A stretch of DNA of 64,000 nt. It comes from Caldinitratiruptor microaerophilus (GTDB lineage: Bacteria > Bacillota > Sulfobacillia > Symbiobacteriales > ZC4RG38). The DNA lies in the NCBI RefSeq assembly GCF_025999835.1, contig NZ_AP025628.1, forward strand, positions 3,472,001 through 3,536,000. Direction: 5' to 3'. Below the pieces are notes generated by a model. That model searched no databases. It was not told the DNA's origin and saw only the letters and a program-made list of their open reading frames with translations. Made by a program: the position numbers and the translations under genes. This document shows, piece after piece, positions 54,836-63,249 of this stretch. The first letter of the stretch is position 1. Every line of letters begins with the position of its first letter.

Positions 54836-55547
54836 GGGGATCACGAAGCGATTTGGCGGCGTCGTCGCCAACGACGGTGTTTCCCTGACGGTGGAGAAGG
54901 GGGAGCTTCTGGGGCTGATCGGTCCGAACGGGGCCGGGAAGTCCACGTTCTTCGCCACCATCTCCGGCTTCCTGCGCCCCGACGGCGGGCGCGTCCTGTT
55001 CGACGGCGAGGACGTGACCGGGCTGCCGGCCGAGGTGCTGTGCCGGAAGGGGATGACCCGGACGTTCCAGATCGTCCGTCCCTTCCATGATCTCACGGTG
55101 CTGGAGAACGTAATGGTGGGCGCCCTCCTGCGCCACCCCCGTGCGGCCGAGGCGCGCCGCAAGGCGGAGGAGGTCCTCGAGTTCACCGGGCTCGCCCCGC
55201 AAGCCGCCTTCCGGGCGGGAAACCTCACCATTGCCGACAAGAAGCGCCTGGAGATCGCCCGGGGGCTTGCCACCGAGCCTCGCCTCCTGATGCTGGACGA
55301 GACCATGGCCGGGCTCACGCCGGCGGAAACCCAGGAGGCCATCGACCTGATCCGCCGGATCCGGGAACGGGGGGTCACGATCATCCTCGTGGAACACGTG
55401 ATGGAAGTCGTCATGTCGCTGTCGGACCGGGTCGTCGTGCTCGACATGGGGCGGAAGATCGCCGAGGGCAAACCGGAGGACGTCGTCCGGGATCCCGCCG
55501 TGATTCAGGCCTACCTTGGGGAGAAGTACCATGCTCGAGGTGCATGA
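54816..55547 (+). CDS. livG: ABC transporter ATP-binding protein, LivG type
   Basis: 243 residues from GTG 54816. Walker A GPNGAGKSTFF near 37, Q-loop region RTFQIVRPF, signature replaced by NLTIADKKRLEIARGLA (usual in LivG proteins, which lack a canonical LSGGQ) and Walker B LLMLDETMAGLTP, with Thr where Pro is usual. It ends overlapping livF. Confidence 0.93.
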   Translation: MPLLVVEGITKRFGGVVANDGVSLTVEKGELLGLIGPNGAGKSTFFATISGFLRPDGGRVLFDGEDVTGLPAEVLCRKGMTRTFQIVRPFHDLTVLENVMVGALLRHPRAAEARRKAEEVLEFTGLAPQAAFRAGNLTIADKKRLEIARGLATEPRLLMLDETMAGLTPAETQEAIDLIRRIRERGVTIILVEHVMEVVMSLSDRVVVLDMGRKIAEGKPEDVVRDPAVIQAYLGEKYHARGA

Positions 55548-56235
55548 TCTCCACGCCGGGTATCGGGGAACGCTCGTGCTGCAGGGGGTCAGCCTCGAGG
55601 TCCGGCAGGGCGAGGTCGTCGCGCTCCTGGGCAGCAACGGGACCGGGAAGTCGACCCTGGTCCGGGCGGTGAGCGGGGTGATTCGCCCCGCACGGGGGAC
55701 CATCACCTTCCGCGGCGAGCGGATCGACGGCCTTCCGGCCCACCGCATCGTCGGGAAGGGGATCGCCCACGTCCCGGAGGGGCGCCTCGTGTTCCCACGG
55801 CTCACGGTTGAGCAGAACCTGCTGCTCGGGGCATACACGAAGAAGGACCCGCAGCGCCGCCGGGTCGCGCTGGAGCGCGTCTTCGCCCTGTTCCCCCGGC
55901 TTCAGGAGCGGCGGCGCCAGCTCGCCGGCACGCTCTCCGGCGGCGAGCAGCAGATGCTGGCCATCGCGCGGGGACTCATGTCGGAGCCTCAGCTGCTCAT
56001 GCTGGACGAGCCCTCTCTGGGGGTCATGCCCAAGCTGGTGACGGAGATCCTGGAGATGGTCCGGCGCATCGCCCGGGAAGGGACCACGGTGCTCCTGGTC
56101 GAGCAGAACGTGCGTGAAGCGCTGGAGATCGCAGACAGAGCTTACGTGCTGCAGACGGGCCGGATCGTGCTCGAGGGGACAGGAGCCGAGCTCCTGGACA
56201 GTGAACTTGTGAGGAAAGCGTACCTGGGCCTGTAG
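55531..56235 (+). CDS. livF: ABC transporter ATP-binding protein, LivF type
   Basis: 234 residues from ATG 55531, which overlaps livG by 17 bases. Walker A GSNGTGKSTLV near 34, VPEGRLVFPRLTVEQNLLLG, signature LSGGEQQMLAIARGLM and Walker B LLMLDEPSLGVMP. Completes a five-part transporter with the genes before it. Confidence 0.94.
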   Translation: MLEVHDLHAGYRGTLVLQGVSLEVRQGEVVALLGSNGTGKSTLVRAVSGVIRPARGTITFRGERIDGLPAHRIVGKGIAHVPEGRLVFPRLTVEQNLLLGAYTKKDPQRRRVALERVFALFPRLQERRRQLAGTLSGGEQQMLAIARGLMSEPQLLMLDEPSLGVMPKLVTEILEMVRRIAREGTTVLLVEQNVREALEIADRAYVLQTGRIVLEGTGAELLDSELVRKAYLGL

Positions 56236-56274
56236 CCAGCGGCCGGGCCCAGCCGAAGGTGTGGAAGCCATCCC

Positions 56275-58221
56275 GTGAAGGTTCATGGAGCCGTCGTCCC
56301 TGCAGGCGACCGGGCCGCGCTCGTTCGCCTCGGCAACCGTCTCGATCCCGAACTGAACGCCCGGGTGCACGCCCTGGCCCGCCACCTGGCGAACCTCCGG
56401 CATCCCGCGATCCTCGAGGTGATCCCTGCCTACACCACGGTCCTGGTGGAGTACGACCCGCTCCGGCTGCCGTGGCGCAAGCTCGTGCCGCTGCTCCGGG
56501 CGGCGATGCGCGAGGCTCGCCCCGACGCGGGCGCTGGCCGGGTGGTGGAGATCCCGGTCGTGTACGGAGGCGAGGCCGGCCCAGACCTCGCCGACGTGGC
56601 GCGGCACGCCGGGATCACAGAGGAGGAGGCGGTCCGCCGGCACGCGGGGCGGGAGTACCGGGTGTACTGCATCGGTTTCAGCCCGGGGTTCTGCTACCTG
56701 GGAGACCTCGACCCCGCGCTGGTCACCCCCCGCCTGGCCACCCCGCGGGTGTCTGTGCCCGCCGGCAGCGTGGCGATCGGCGGTGCCCAGACAGGCATCT
56801 ACTCCCGCACCACCCCCGGCGGCTGGCGGATCCTCGGCCGTACGCCGGCGGTGCTCTTCGACCCCCGTCGTGACCCGCCGTCGCTCCTGTCACCCGGCGA
56901 CACGGTCCGGTTCGTGCCGGTATCCCCGGAGGCCGCGGCCGCCGGTGCCGCAGGGGACACCAGGGAGGGCGGCCTCGCTGCGACCGGCGAGACCGGGGCG
57001 CCGGCCAATCTCACCGAGGTCCCGGGGCGCACCGGCGTCCGAATCGTCCGGCCGGGGCTTCTGACCACGGTGCAGGACATGGGCCGGCGCGGCTACCAGG
57101 CGCTGGGCGTGCCCCAGGCAGGGGCCGCCGACCGCTGGGCCCTGCGGCTCGGGAACTGGCTCGTCGGCAACCCGGAGGACGCCGCGGCCCTGGAGATCAC
57201 GCTGGAGGGGCCGGAGGTCGAGTTCACCGGCCCGGTCACCTTCGCGCTCGCCGGCGCGCCTTTCCCGGCGGAACTGATCCCGGAGGGCGGCGGGTCACCT
57301 CGCCCGGTCCGGACCTGGGAAGCCGTGCTGGCGGGGCCGGGGGACCGGCTGCGGATCGGCGTCGCCCCGGTCGGGGCACGCGTGTACCTGTGCGTGGCCG
57401 GGGGGATCGACCTGCCCCCCGTGCTGGGCAGCTGCTCGGAGGACCTGTTCGGCGGCATCGGCCCCGTCGGGCGGGCCCTGCGGGAGGGCGACTGGCTGCC
57501 GGTCGGCGTCCCCCTGCTGCCCCCCGCCGACCTCGCCGGCCGCCGCCTGCCACCCGACATGCAGCCCCGGTACCAGGGCTCCCTGCGCGTCCGGGTGATC
57601 GCCGGGCCCCAGGCCGGCGCGTTCACGGCAGAGGGCCTCGAGACGTTCCTCGGTGCCGAGTACCGGGTCTCCGGCCGCTCGGACCGGCAGGGGCTGCGGC
57701 TCGAGGGGCCCGCGATCCGGCACCGGCGCAGCGCGGACATCCTCTCCGAGGGCATCCCCTTCGGCGCGATCCAGGTGCCTGCCGACGGGCGGCCCATCCT
57801 GCTCCTCACGGGGCGCCACACGATCGGCGGCTACACCAAGATCGCCGTCGCCCTGTCCGGTGATGCCCTGCGGGCCGCGCAGCTGCGGCCCGGGGACCGG
57901 GTCCGGTTCCAGCAGGTCGACCTCGCGGAGGCGCACCGGATCCTGCGCGCCGAGGCCCGCCGGCTGATCGAGATCCGGCACTTCCTGTTCCGGGCCGGAG
58001 CGCGCGGCGCGCCGCCGCTGCCGGCAGCGGCCCCGCCGGAGACCCCATGGGAGGCACGAGCGGTCGCGCAGGGGGGAGCCGTGCCGGCGGCCACCCTGCC
58101 TGCGGCCGGAGCGGAACCGGCGCCGCCCCCGGGGCCGGCGGCCGGCGTGCGGCACTACCGGATCAGGGTGGCCGGGCGCGAGTTTCTCGTGCAGGTCGAA
58201 GAAGTCCCTCCCGGGCGGTGA
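56275..58221 (+). CDS. pxpBC: Fused 5-oxoprolinase subunits B and C (KipI-KipA type) with a BCCP-like tail
   Basis: 648 residues from GTG 56275. PxpB/KipI domain at about 1-220 (VIPAYTTVLVEYDP, YCIGFSPGFCYLGDLD, TPRVSVPAGSVAIGGAQTGIY). PxpC/KipA domain at about 255-575 (VRPGLLTTVQDMGRRGYQALG, GSCSEDLFGGIG, GPQAGAFTAEGLETFL, SDRQGLRLEGPAI, DGRPILLLTGRHTIGGY). The C-terminus, HYRIRVAGREFLVQVEEV, resembles the first strands of biotin carboxyl carrier domains but stops before any biotinylation motif. Works with PxpA in ATP-driven ring opening of 5-oxoproline. Symbol pxpBC denotes the fusion. Confidence 0.93.
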   Translation: MKVHGAVVPAGDRAALVRLGNRLDPELNARVHALARHLANLRHPAILEVIPAYTTVLVEYDPLRLPWRKLVPLLRAAMREARPDAGAGRVVEIPVVYGGEAGPDLADVARHAGITEEEAVRRHAGREYRVYCIGFSPGFCYLGDLDPALVTPRLATPRVSVPAGSVAIGGAQTGIYSRTTPGGWRILGRTPAVLFDPRRDPPSLLSPGDTVRFVPVSPEAAAAGAAGDTREGGLAATGETGAPANLTEVPGRTGVRIVRPGLLTTVQDMGRRGYQALGVPQAGAADRWALRLGNWLVGNPEDAAALEITLEGPEVEFTGPVTFALAGAPFPAELIPEGGGSPRPVRTWEAVLAGPGDRLRIGVAPVGARVYLCVAGGIDLPPVLGSCSEDLFGGIGPVGRALREGDWLPVGVPLLPPADLAGRRLPPDMQPRYQGSLRVRVIAGPQAGAFTAEGLETFLGAEYRVSGRSDRQGLRLEGPAIRHRRSADILSEGIPFGAIQVPADGRPILLLTGRHTIGGYTKIAVALSGDALRAAQLRPGDRVRFQQVDLAEAHRILRAEARRLIEIRHFLFRAGARGAPPLPAAAPPETPWEARAVAQGGAVPAATLPAAGAEPAPPPGPAAGVRHYRIRVAGREFLVQVEEVPPGR

Positions 58222-58233
58222 CACCCGGGAGGG
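58206..58233. terminator. Terminator after pxpBC
   Basis: CCCTCCCGGG (58206-58215) and CCCGGGAGGG (58224-58233) form a 10-bp stem overlapping the stop codon region. It lies between convergent genes and may act in both directions. Confidence 0.65.
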
Positions 58234-58279
58234 CATTCCGTATCGCTGCGGCGCGTGGTAAGGTAGCAGGGTGTGCGGG

Positions 58280-58768
58280 TCACCCCTCGGACCTGGGGGT
58301 GGCACTGCCTTCCTCCGCATGCCGGGCGCCGGAGGCCAGTTCCCGGGTGAGGGTCGCCGCCAGGCCGGCCGGGGCGGCGAGGAACTTGCCGTGGGCCTCG
58401 GCGAGCACCTCGCCGGCGGCGTCTCGAAGCCGACCGCTGGCGAGGAACAGGCGGCTGTTCCGGGCGGCGTCCACGCTGGCCTCGACCCGGAGGTCCGTCC
58501 CCACGGGTACGGGCTTCTTGTACCGCACGGAGATGTCCGCGGTCATCGTGATGACCTCGCGCTGGGCGTAGATGGCCCACCACATCGCGTCGTCGAGGAG
58601 GCCGCAGACCACGCCGCCGTGCAGCACGCCCGAGAAACCCTGGAAGTGGGCCTGTGGGCGCACCGTGGCCTCCACGCCCGTCGGAGTGCGCCGGAACTGG
58701 ATGTGCAGTCCCACCGGGTTGTCGCGTCCACAAACGATGCAGCCCCGCGACATCGGCAGGTCAGACAA
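58280..58768 (-). CDS. Hotdog-fold thioesterase (PaaI/YiiD-like)
   Basis: 162 residues. CIVCGRDNPVGLHIQF at the N-terminus and FQGFSGVLHGGVVCGLLDDAMWW with the HGG motif near 50 are typical of hotdog thioesterases of this class. ADISVRYKKPVPVGTDLRV completes the fold. Acts on acyl-CoA or similar thioesters; substrate unknown. Divergent from the DUF2179 gene across 134 bases. Confidence 0.88.
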   Translation of the reverse strand: MSDLPMSRGCIVCGRDNPVGLHIQFRRTPTGVEATVRPQAHFQGFSGVLHGGVVCGLLDDAMWWAIYAQREVITMTADISVRYKKPVPVGTDLRVEASVDAARNSRLFLASGRLRDAAGEVLAEAHGKFLAAPAGLAATLTRELASGARHAEEGSATPRSEG

Positions 58769-58902
58769 GCCGCCGCACCGACCTTTCGCAGTGACGTTGG
58801 CGCCCGGCCGCCATTCCGGGTCTTACACAGATTACGGCACCGCCGGCGTGGGTCCTGCCGGCCGGCGGGCTTGGAGCGAACCGCCTGAAGGGGGCACAGG
58901 GC

Positions 58903-59436
58903 GTGGCCACGATGCTGCCACTCTTGGGCGACTACCTCTTCGTCTTCGTCGCCCGCCTGACGGACGTGAGCCTCTCCACCGTCCGCTTCATGTTGATGAT
59001 GCGGGGCAAGCGCCTGGTGGCGGCGGCGATCGGTCTCGTCGAGATCGCCGTGTGGGTGACGGCGCTCGGGCGGGTCCTGGCGTCCCTCGACAACCCCCTC
59101 AAGGTCGTATTCTATTGCCTCGGCTTCGCCTCGGGGATCTACGTCGGGCAGATCATCGAGGAGAAGCTGGCAGTCGGGCTGTCGACCGTCCAGATCATCC
59201 CCTCTTCCCATGATGCGGCCGACCTCTTGACCGACCGCCTGCGTGCCGCCGGCCACGGGGTCACCGTGCTCACCGGCGAAGGGCTCCACGGCCCGCGCAA
59301 GGTCCTGCTCGTCACGGTGCAGCGCAAGGGGCTCGGGTCGGTCATGGACATCGCCCGCAAGACGGACCCCGGCCTCTTCGTGACCGTCCTCGACGCCCGC
59401 ACCGCCCTGGGCGGCACGATGCGGCTGAGGAAGTAG
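58903..59436 (+). CDS. DUF2179/UPF0316 membrane protein
   Basis: 177 residues from GTG 58903. Two or three N-terminal membrane helices (YLFVFVARLTDVSLSTVRFM, VEIAVWVTALGRVLASL), then FASGIYVGQIIEEKLAVGLS and a soluble DUF2179 domain (GHGVTVLTGEGLHGPRKVLL). Typical length. Function of the family is not established; the C-terminal domain resembles those of YitT-type proteins. Confidence 0.9.
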   Translation: MATMLPLLGDYLFVFVARLTDVSLSTVRFMLMMRGKRLVAAAIGLVEIAVWVTALGRVLASLDNPLKVVFYCLGFASGIYVGQIIEEKLAVGLSTVQIIPSSHDAADLLTDRLRAAGHGVTVLTGEGLHGPRKVLLVTVQRKGLGSVMDIARKTDPGLFVTVLDARTALGGTMRLRK

Positions 59437-59478
59437 GGACCGTCGCGCGCCGGTCACCCACTTGGGCCGCGAAAACCG

Positions 59479-59511
59479 CACGCGGAGCAGGAGGCGTGCC
59501 TGCTCCGCGTG
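59479..59511 (+). terminator. 13-bp hairpin after the DUF2179 gene
   Basis: CACGCGGAGCAGG (59479-59491) and CCTGCTCCGCGTG (59499-59511) pair perfectly around a 7-base loop. No T-run follows directly. The rest of 59437-59620 shows no gene. Confidence 0.55.
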
Positions 59512-59620
59512 ATGGGAAAGGAAGATACCGTTTTTGTTGAGTAAGGTACCAGATCGCCGAAGTTTCTATCCATCCGGCCCGGACTGGATTTCACATCCTG
59601 CCGGATAGGGTGTTGGCCCG

Positions 59621-60268
59621 GTGCTCGTGACCCGGTTCGGCGAGGAGGGGCGAGAGGTGCGCACCGGTGCGGATCTGGCCGGGATGAAGCAGGTCCTGAC
59701 GCGGCTTCCGGCCTACGGCCGGCTGGCCTGGGCGTTGTGGAGGGATCGGCGCCTGGCGGCCGGCGACAGGGCGGTGCTGCTCCTGGCGGTCGCGTACAGC
59801 GTCTCGCCGGTCGACCTCATCCCCGGCTTCCTCCCGGTGGCGGGGCAGGTCGACGACCTCCTCGTCCTCCTGAGCGGGATCCGCCGCGCGCTGCGGCACC
59901 TCCCACCTGCGGCCCGCAACGAGCATCTCCGGACAGTGGGGGTCACCCTTGACGACCTCGACGCCGACCATCGCCGCGTGCAGGCGGCGATCGCCGCGCT
60001 GGCCGGCCGCACGGCCCGGCTCGGGGGCCGGCTCGCCCTGGCCGGCCTGCGGCTGGGGCGCCGCGCCGCCTTGTTCGGCCTGCGCACCGGCGGCCGGATC
60101 GCTCGGGCGGGGCTGAGGGCGGTCGCCCGGGCGGTGCCGCGGGGGGCGGCGGGAGGCTGGCGCCCCCGGTCCTCAGCCCACTCGCCGGAGCACGGCGGCG
60201 AGGACCGCGTCGGACACGTTCGCCCCGCTCACCCTCACCACGACCACGACCCGCCGGCCCGTCCCTGA
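59621..60268 (+). CDS. DUF1232 (YkvA-type) membrane protein
   Basis: 215 residues from GTG 59621; ATG 59684 (MKQVLTRLP) is a later option. DUF1232 core near residues 45-85: RAVLLLAVAYSVSPVDLIPGFLPVAGQVDDLLVL. The C-terminal 100 residues are Ala/Arg/Gly-rich helices and may partly reflect read-through into a relic. Role of DUF1232 proteins is not known. Confidence 0.8.
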   Translation: MLVTRFGEEGREVRTGADLAGMKQVLTRLPAYGRLAWALWRDRRLAAGDRAVLLLAVAYSVSPVDLIPGFLPVAGQVDDLLVLLSGIRRALRHLPPAARNEHLRTVGVTLDDLDADHRRVQAAIAALAGRTARLGGRLALAGLRLGRRAALFGLRTGGRIARAGLRAVARAVPRGAAGGWRPRSSAHSPEHGGEDRVGHVRPAHPHHDHDPPARP

Positions 60269-60340
60269 CTCCTCGAACGCGGCGGCGAGGGCGGCCGCGC
60301 CGGCGGGTTCGCGACAGCCGCCCAGCTCGGCAAGCAAACA
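60173..60340 (-). pseudogene. Possible 3' relic of a PLP-dependent enzyme
   Basis: Minus-strand frame ending at TGA 60173-60175 reads LLAELGGCREPAGAAALAAA, then RRVVVVVRVSGANVSDAVLA. EPAGAAALA and VVVVxSGANV are typical of the C-terminal end of threonine dehydratase or threonine synthase-like enzymes. Nothing upstream continues the gene, and the DUF1232 tail overlaps it. Confidence 0.35.
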
Positions 60341-60434
60341 TGGGCATAGATGAAGAGTTCGGCTCGTGGTGCAGTGCGGGTCCCTTGGGGGACACCAGGT
60401 GGGTGGTCCAGGCTACGCAGCGTGAGCGGCGCCG

Positions 60435-60693
60435 ATGAGAAGAATCGTCCCGGACACCAACGTGCTCGTGGCGGCAGTCCTCACGCCATTCGGGGCACCG
60501 GCGCGGGTCGCAGATCTGGTGCTCTCGCGACAGGTCCGGGTGCTTTTCGTTCGTGGAAGTCGCCGTGGACGGCCGGGCCGACGCGATCGCAACGGGGAAG
60601 AAGGGGCACTTCCCGTCGCCTGCTTGCCACGGCGTCCCGGTCGTGTTCCCTGCGGAGTTCCTGGCCGTGTGGCCGTCAGGTCCGGGCACCTGA
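60435..60693 (+). pseudogene. PIN-domain toxin gene with internal deletion and frame change
   Basis: The ATG at 60435 opens MRRIVPDTNVLVAAVLTPFG and ARVADLVLSRQVRVL, a PIN-domain start with the first catalytic Asp. In another frame the DNA continues VEVAVDGRADAIATGKKGHF then HGVPVVFPAEFLAVW to TGA 60691-60693, the normal end of this toxin family. The middle (about 60 residues) is missing, so no active nuclease is expected. No antitoxin gene is seen. Confidence 0.7.
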
Positions 60694-60708
60694 CGGCGAC
60701 CACATGAA

Positions 60709-60727
60709 GCCCCGGCCAAGCCGGGGC
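60709..60727 (+). terminator. GC hairpin between the PIN relic and the thioesterase pair
   Basis: GCCCCGGC-CAA-GCCGGGGC, an 8-bp stem, followed by CTCACGGTT. Weak tail, so termination is uncertain. Confidence 0.5.
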
Positions 60728-60936
60728 CTCACGGTTATGTGCACGGCATGAGTGCTGCCGGATGTGGCAGCGTTGCGGAACCCCGATCAAGATCTCCGAC
60801 GACCGGCCGGCTGCCTGCCGACCGGTCGGAAGAAAATGCGGCAGGAGTCCGGCCCGCACTGTCCAACAAGGGACAGGTGCGGGGGGATGGGGCCTGGCGG
60901 GCAGGGGCATCATCCTCCGCAGCGGGGGTGGGATGG

Positions 60937-61428
60937 ATGCGGGAGCCGATCGTGGAGCGGTTCCTTCTCAGGAAGCTGACGAAAGAAGCCCTGGATGCGA
61001 TCAACGAGATGCCCTACATCCGGTGGGCCGGGCTGCGGTTCACGGAGGCAGGCCCCGGCTACAGCCGGATGGAGCTCAGAGTGCAGCCCCACCACTTGGG
61101 CGGCGGGGGTACCGTGGCCGTGAACGGGGGGATCCTGGCCTACATGGTGGACATCAGCGCCGGCCTCACGCTGATGACCACGTGGACCGAGGAGGATCGG
61201 TCTCAGGTCACGATCAACATCCACGTGCAGTATCTCAAGCCGGCTTACGGCGACCTCATCGTGGCGGAAAGCCGCGTCCTCGGCAGGGGCAAGACAGTGG
61301 GGACGGTGGAGACCGAGATACGGGACCCCCAGGGTGAGGTGTGCACGAAGGCCATCTCGACGTACCGGATCTTTCCCAGGCCTGTGGGCGTCCCGATCGG
61401 GCCGCAGGTACAGGGGATGGACACATGA
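60937..61428 (+). CDS. PaaI-family hotdog thioesterase
   Basis: 163 residues from ATG 60937, after GGGGGTGGGATGG; the frame is open upstream without recognisable protein. EMPYIRWAGLRFTEAGPGYS, NGGILAYMVDISAGLTLM and INIHVQYLKPAYGDLIVAES match PaaI-type thioesterases. Its stop overlaps the next gene's ATG, and that gene is another thioesterase, so the two may form a functional pair. Confidence 0.88.
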   Translation: MREPIVERFLLRKLTKEALDAINEMPYIRWAGLRFTEAGPGYSRMELRVQPHHLGGGGTVAVNGGILAYMVDISAGLTLMTTWTEEDRSQVTINIHVQYLKPAYGDLIVAESRVLGRGKTVGTVETEIRDPQGEVCTKAISTYRIFPRPVGVPIGPQVQGMDT

Positions 61429-61898
61429 CCGGGAGCGAGAACGCGGCTGGCCGCCCCCCGGATGCGGTGGACCGGGAGTGGGAGGTCACGTGGGGCGATT
61501 GCGACCCCGCGGGGATCGTCTACAATCCCCGCTACCTCGAGTGGTTCACGCTCGGACGGATCACGTACCTCCGGAAGTGGGGGGTGCCTTACGGTGAGGC
61601 CTTCCGGGCGGCCGGGGTCGAGGCCGTCGTTTACGAGGCGCACCTTCGCATCCTGCGGCCATCCCGTCCGGAAGACCGTGTGCTCATCCGGACATGGATC
61701 GCCGAGCTCAGCAGGAGCCGGCTGAGGTTCTCGTACCAGGTCCTTGACCCGGACGGGCAGGTCCTGGCCGAAGGCTACACGACCCATGCGTACGTGGACG
61801 CCTCGGGGCGGCCGTTCGACCTGGCCAAGCGAGCCCCGGCGCTGTGGGAGCGGCTGAGCCGCCTGCCTGTCTCCCCACCCGTCACCACGTTGAAGTGA
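61425..61898 (+). CDS. Acyl-CoA thioesterase, 4HBT family
   Basis: 157 residues from ATG 61425, overlapping the previous stop. VTWGDCDPAGIVYNPRYLEWF is the hallmark 4-hydroxybenzoyl-CoA thioesterase motif with the catalytic Asp, and RSRLRFSYQVLDPDGQVLAEG follows. Substrate unknown. Transcribed with the preceding thioesterase; it converges on the DsbA-like gene across 239 bases without recognised content. Confidence 0.9.
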   Translation: MTGSENAAGRPPDAVDREWEVTWGDCDPAGIVYNPRYLEWFTLGRITYLRKWGVPYGEAFRAAGVEAVVYEAHLRILRPSRPEDRVLIRTWIAELSRSRLRFSYQVLDPDGQVLAEGYTTHAYVDASGRPFDLAKRAPALWERLSRLPVSPPVTTLK

Positions 61899-62137
61899 CA
61901 CAGGCCGAGCCTGGTCCTACGGGTTCGCCGGGTGCAGGGCCGGTGGTCGGGGTTGCCGGCTGCGGCGCCCGCGCGTCGCTCTCCTGGGGGAGGACGGCGG
62001 CGTTGGACGAGCAAAGCCCCGCGGCCCTGGATTTCTACAGGATCCGGGCGTGCTGGTCGAGCGCACTGCCCGAGAGCGATCCGCGAGTGACGTCGGGCCT
62101 GGCCCCCCTGACGGCCGCCGCGGCCGGGGAGGAGCGC

Positions 62138-62773
62138 TCACCGCTTCTTCACACGGGTCGCCCAGGCTTCCAGTTCTCCATACGGCCGGGCGCCGGAAAG
62201 CACGTGGCGGCCGTCGGCCACCAGAGTGGGCACCGCGTGGACCCCGTAGAGGAGTGCCCGAGCGCGGTCGCGCTCGACCGCCTCCCGCACCGCCGGGCTC
62301 TGGACGTCCTCCTGCCATCTCCGGACGTCCAGGCCGACTTCCGTCGCGCACATCGTCAGGACCTCCGGGTCCGTGATGTCGAGGCACTCCGTCAGGTGCG
62401 CCCGCTGCACCCGGTCGAACATGGCCCAGTGCCCCTCCTGCCCGCCCTGTACCTCCGCGGCCTTGCAGGCGAGGAGGCCGGGCATGGAGTGCGGGTAGGG
62501 GTGTATGCGCGCCGCCATGCGGTCGGCGTCGATCCGGTGGTCGTCGTCGTACCGGTTCGCCGCCCGCCAGTGCCCGAGGATCTCCTCCTTGGCCTGGGCG
62601 GCCGAGCCGAACATGCGCACCAGGTCCTCCGGCGACGGCGCGAGGGCGAACGCGCGGTGCACCACCTCGACCTCCGGGTGCCCGGCGACGAGGCGGCGTA
62701 CCCGGGGTGACAGGACGTAGCACCAGGCGCACAGGACATCGTGAAAGAACTCAACCACGATCCGGTGCTCCAC
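62138..62773 (-). CDS. DsbA-family dithiol oxidoreductase (FrnE-like)
   Basis: 211 residues, GTG or ATG start at 62773, overlapping the HxlR gene. Thioredoxin-fold active site HDVLCAWCYVLSPRVRRL with CxxC, DADRMAARIHPYPHSM, and GVHAVPTLVADGRHVLSGA with the cis-Pro. No signal peptide, so cytoplasmic like FrnE. The link with a redox-type HxlR regulator suggests a thiol-stress or electrophile response. Confidence 0.9.
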   Translation of the reverse strand: MEHRIVVEFFHDVLCAWCYVLSPRVRRLVAGHPEVEVVHRAFALAPSPEDLVRMFGSAAQAKEEILGHWRAANRYDDDHRIDADRMAARIHPYPHSMPGLLACKAAEVQGGQEGHWAMFDRVQRAHLTECLDITDPEVLTMCATEVGLDVRRWQEDVQSPAVREAVERDRARALLYGVHAVPTLVADGRHVLSGARPYGELEAWATRVKKR

Positions 62774-63164
62774 CGGTCTCTCCCTCCCCAGGGCCGCGTG
62801 CCGGGGCGCCGGCGCCGACGCCGCCCGCCGTGCCGGCGAGAAGCCACCGGGTCCCGTACTGCCGCATCGCCTCCAGCACGGAGACGAGTCCTCTTCCTTT
62901 TTCGGTGAGCTCGTACTCCACGCGGGGCGGGATCTCGGGGTAGGCGGTGCGGCGGACGATGCCCTCGACCTCCAGCCGGCGAAGCCGGTCGCTGAGGGTC
63001 CGGGAGTTGGCGCGGACGGATCGGGCGAGCTCGCCGAAACGCCGCGGCCCTTTGGCCAGATCGCGCACGATGAGGAGGACGTACACGTCGCCGATCAACT
63101 CGGCCGTCCGGGCGATGGGGCAGAAGTCCTCCACATTCACCGCACCCCTTTCTGCGCCTATCAT
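62751..63164 (-). CDS. HxlR-family redox-type regulator
   Basis: 137 residues from ATG 63164; GTG 63140 is an alternative. The conserved cysteine in VEDFCPIARTAELIGD and winged helix KGPRRFGELARSVRANSRTL...LRRLEVEGIVRR follow the HxlR/HypR/YodB pattern, in which that Cys senses electrophiles or oxidants. It is divergent from the DoxX gene; CAAGT...ACTTG within 63171-63187 is a possible operator. Confidence 0.9.
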   Translation of the reverse strand: MIGAERGAVNVEDFCPIARTAELIGDVYVLLIVRDLAKGPRRFGELARSVRANSRTLSDRLRRLEVEGIVRRTAYPEIPPRVEYELTEKGRGLVSVLEAMRQYGTRWLLAGTAGGVGAGAPARGPGEGETGGAPDRG

Positions 63165-63249
63165 AGTACAAGTTCAAGCCACTTGCCAAATGGAAGTCGG
63201 TATCCTAGAATTAGCGATACGACGTGGCGAAAGTCTGCTACAGGAGGGG

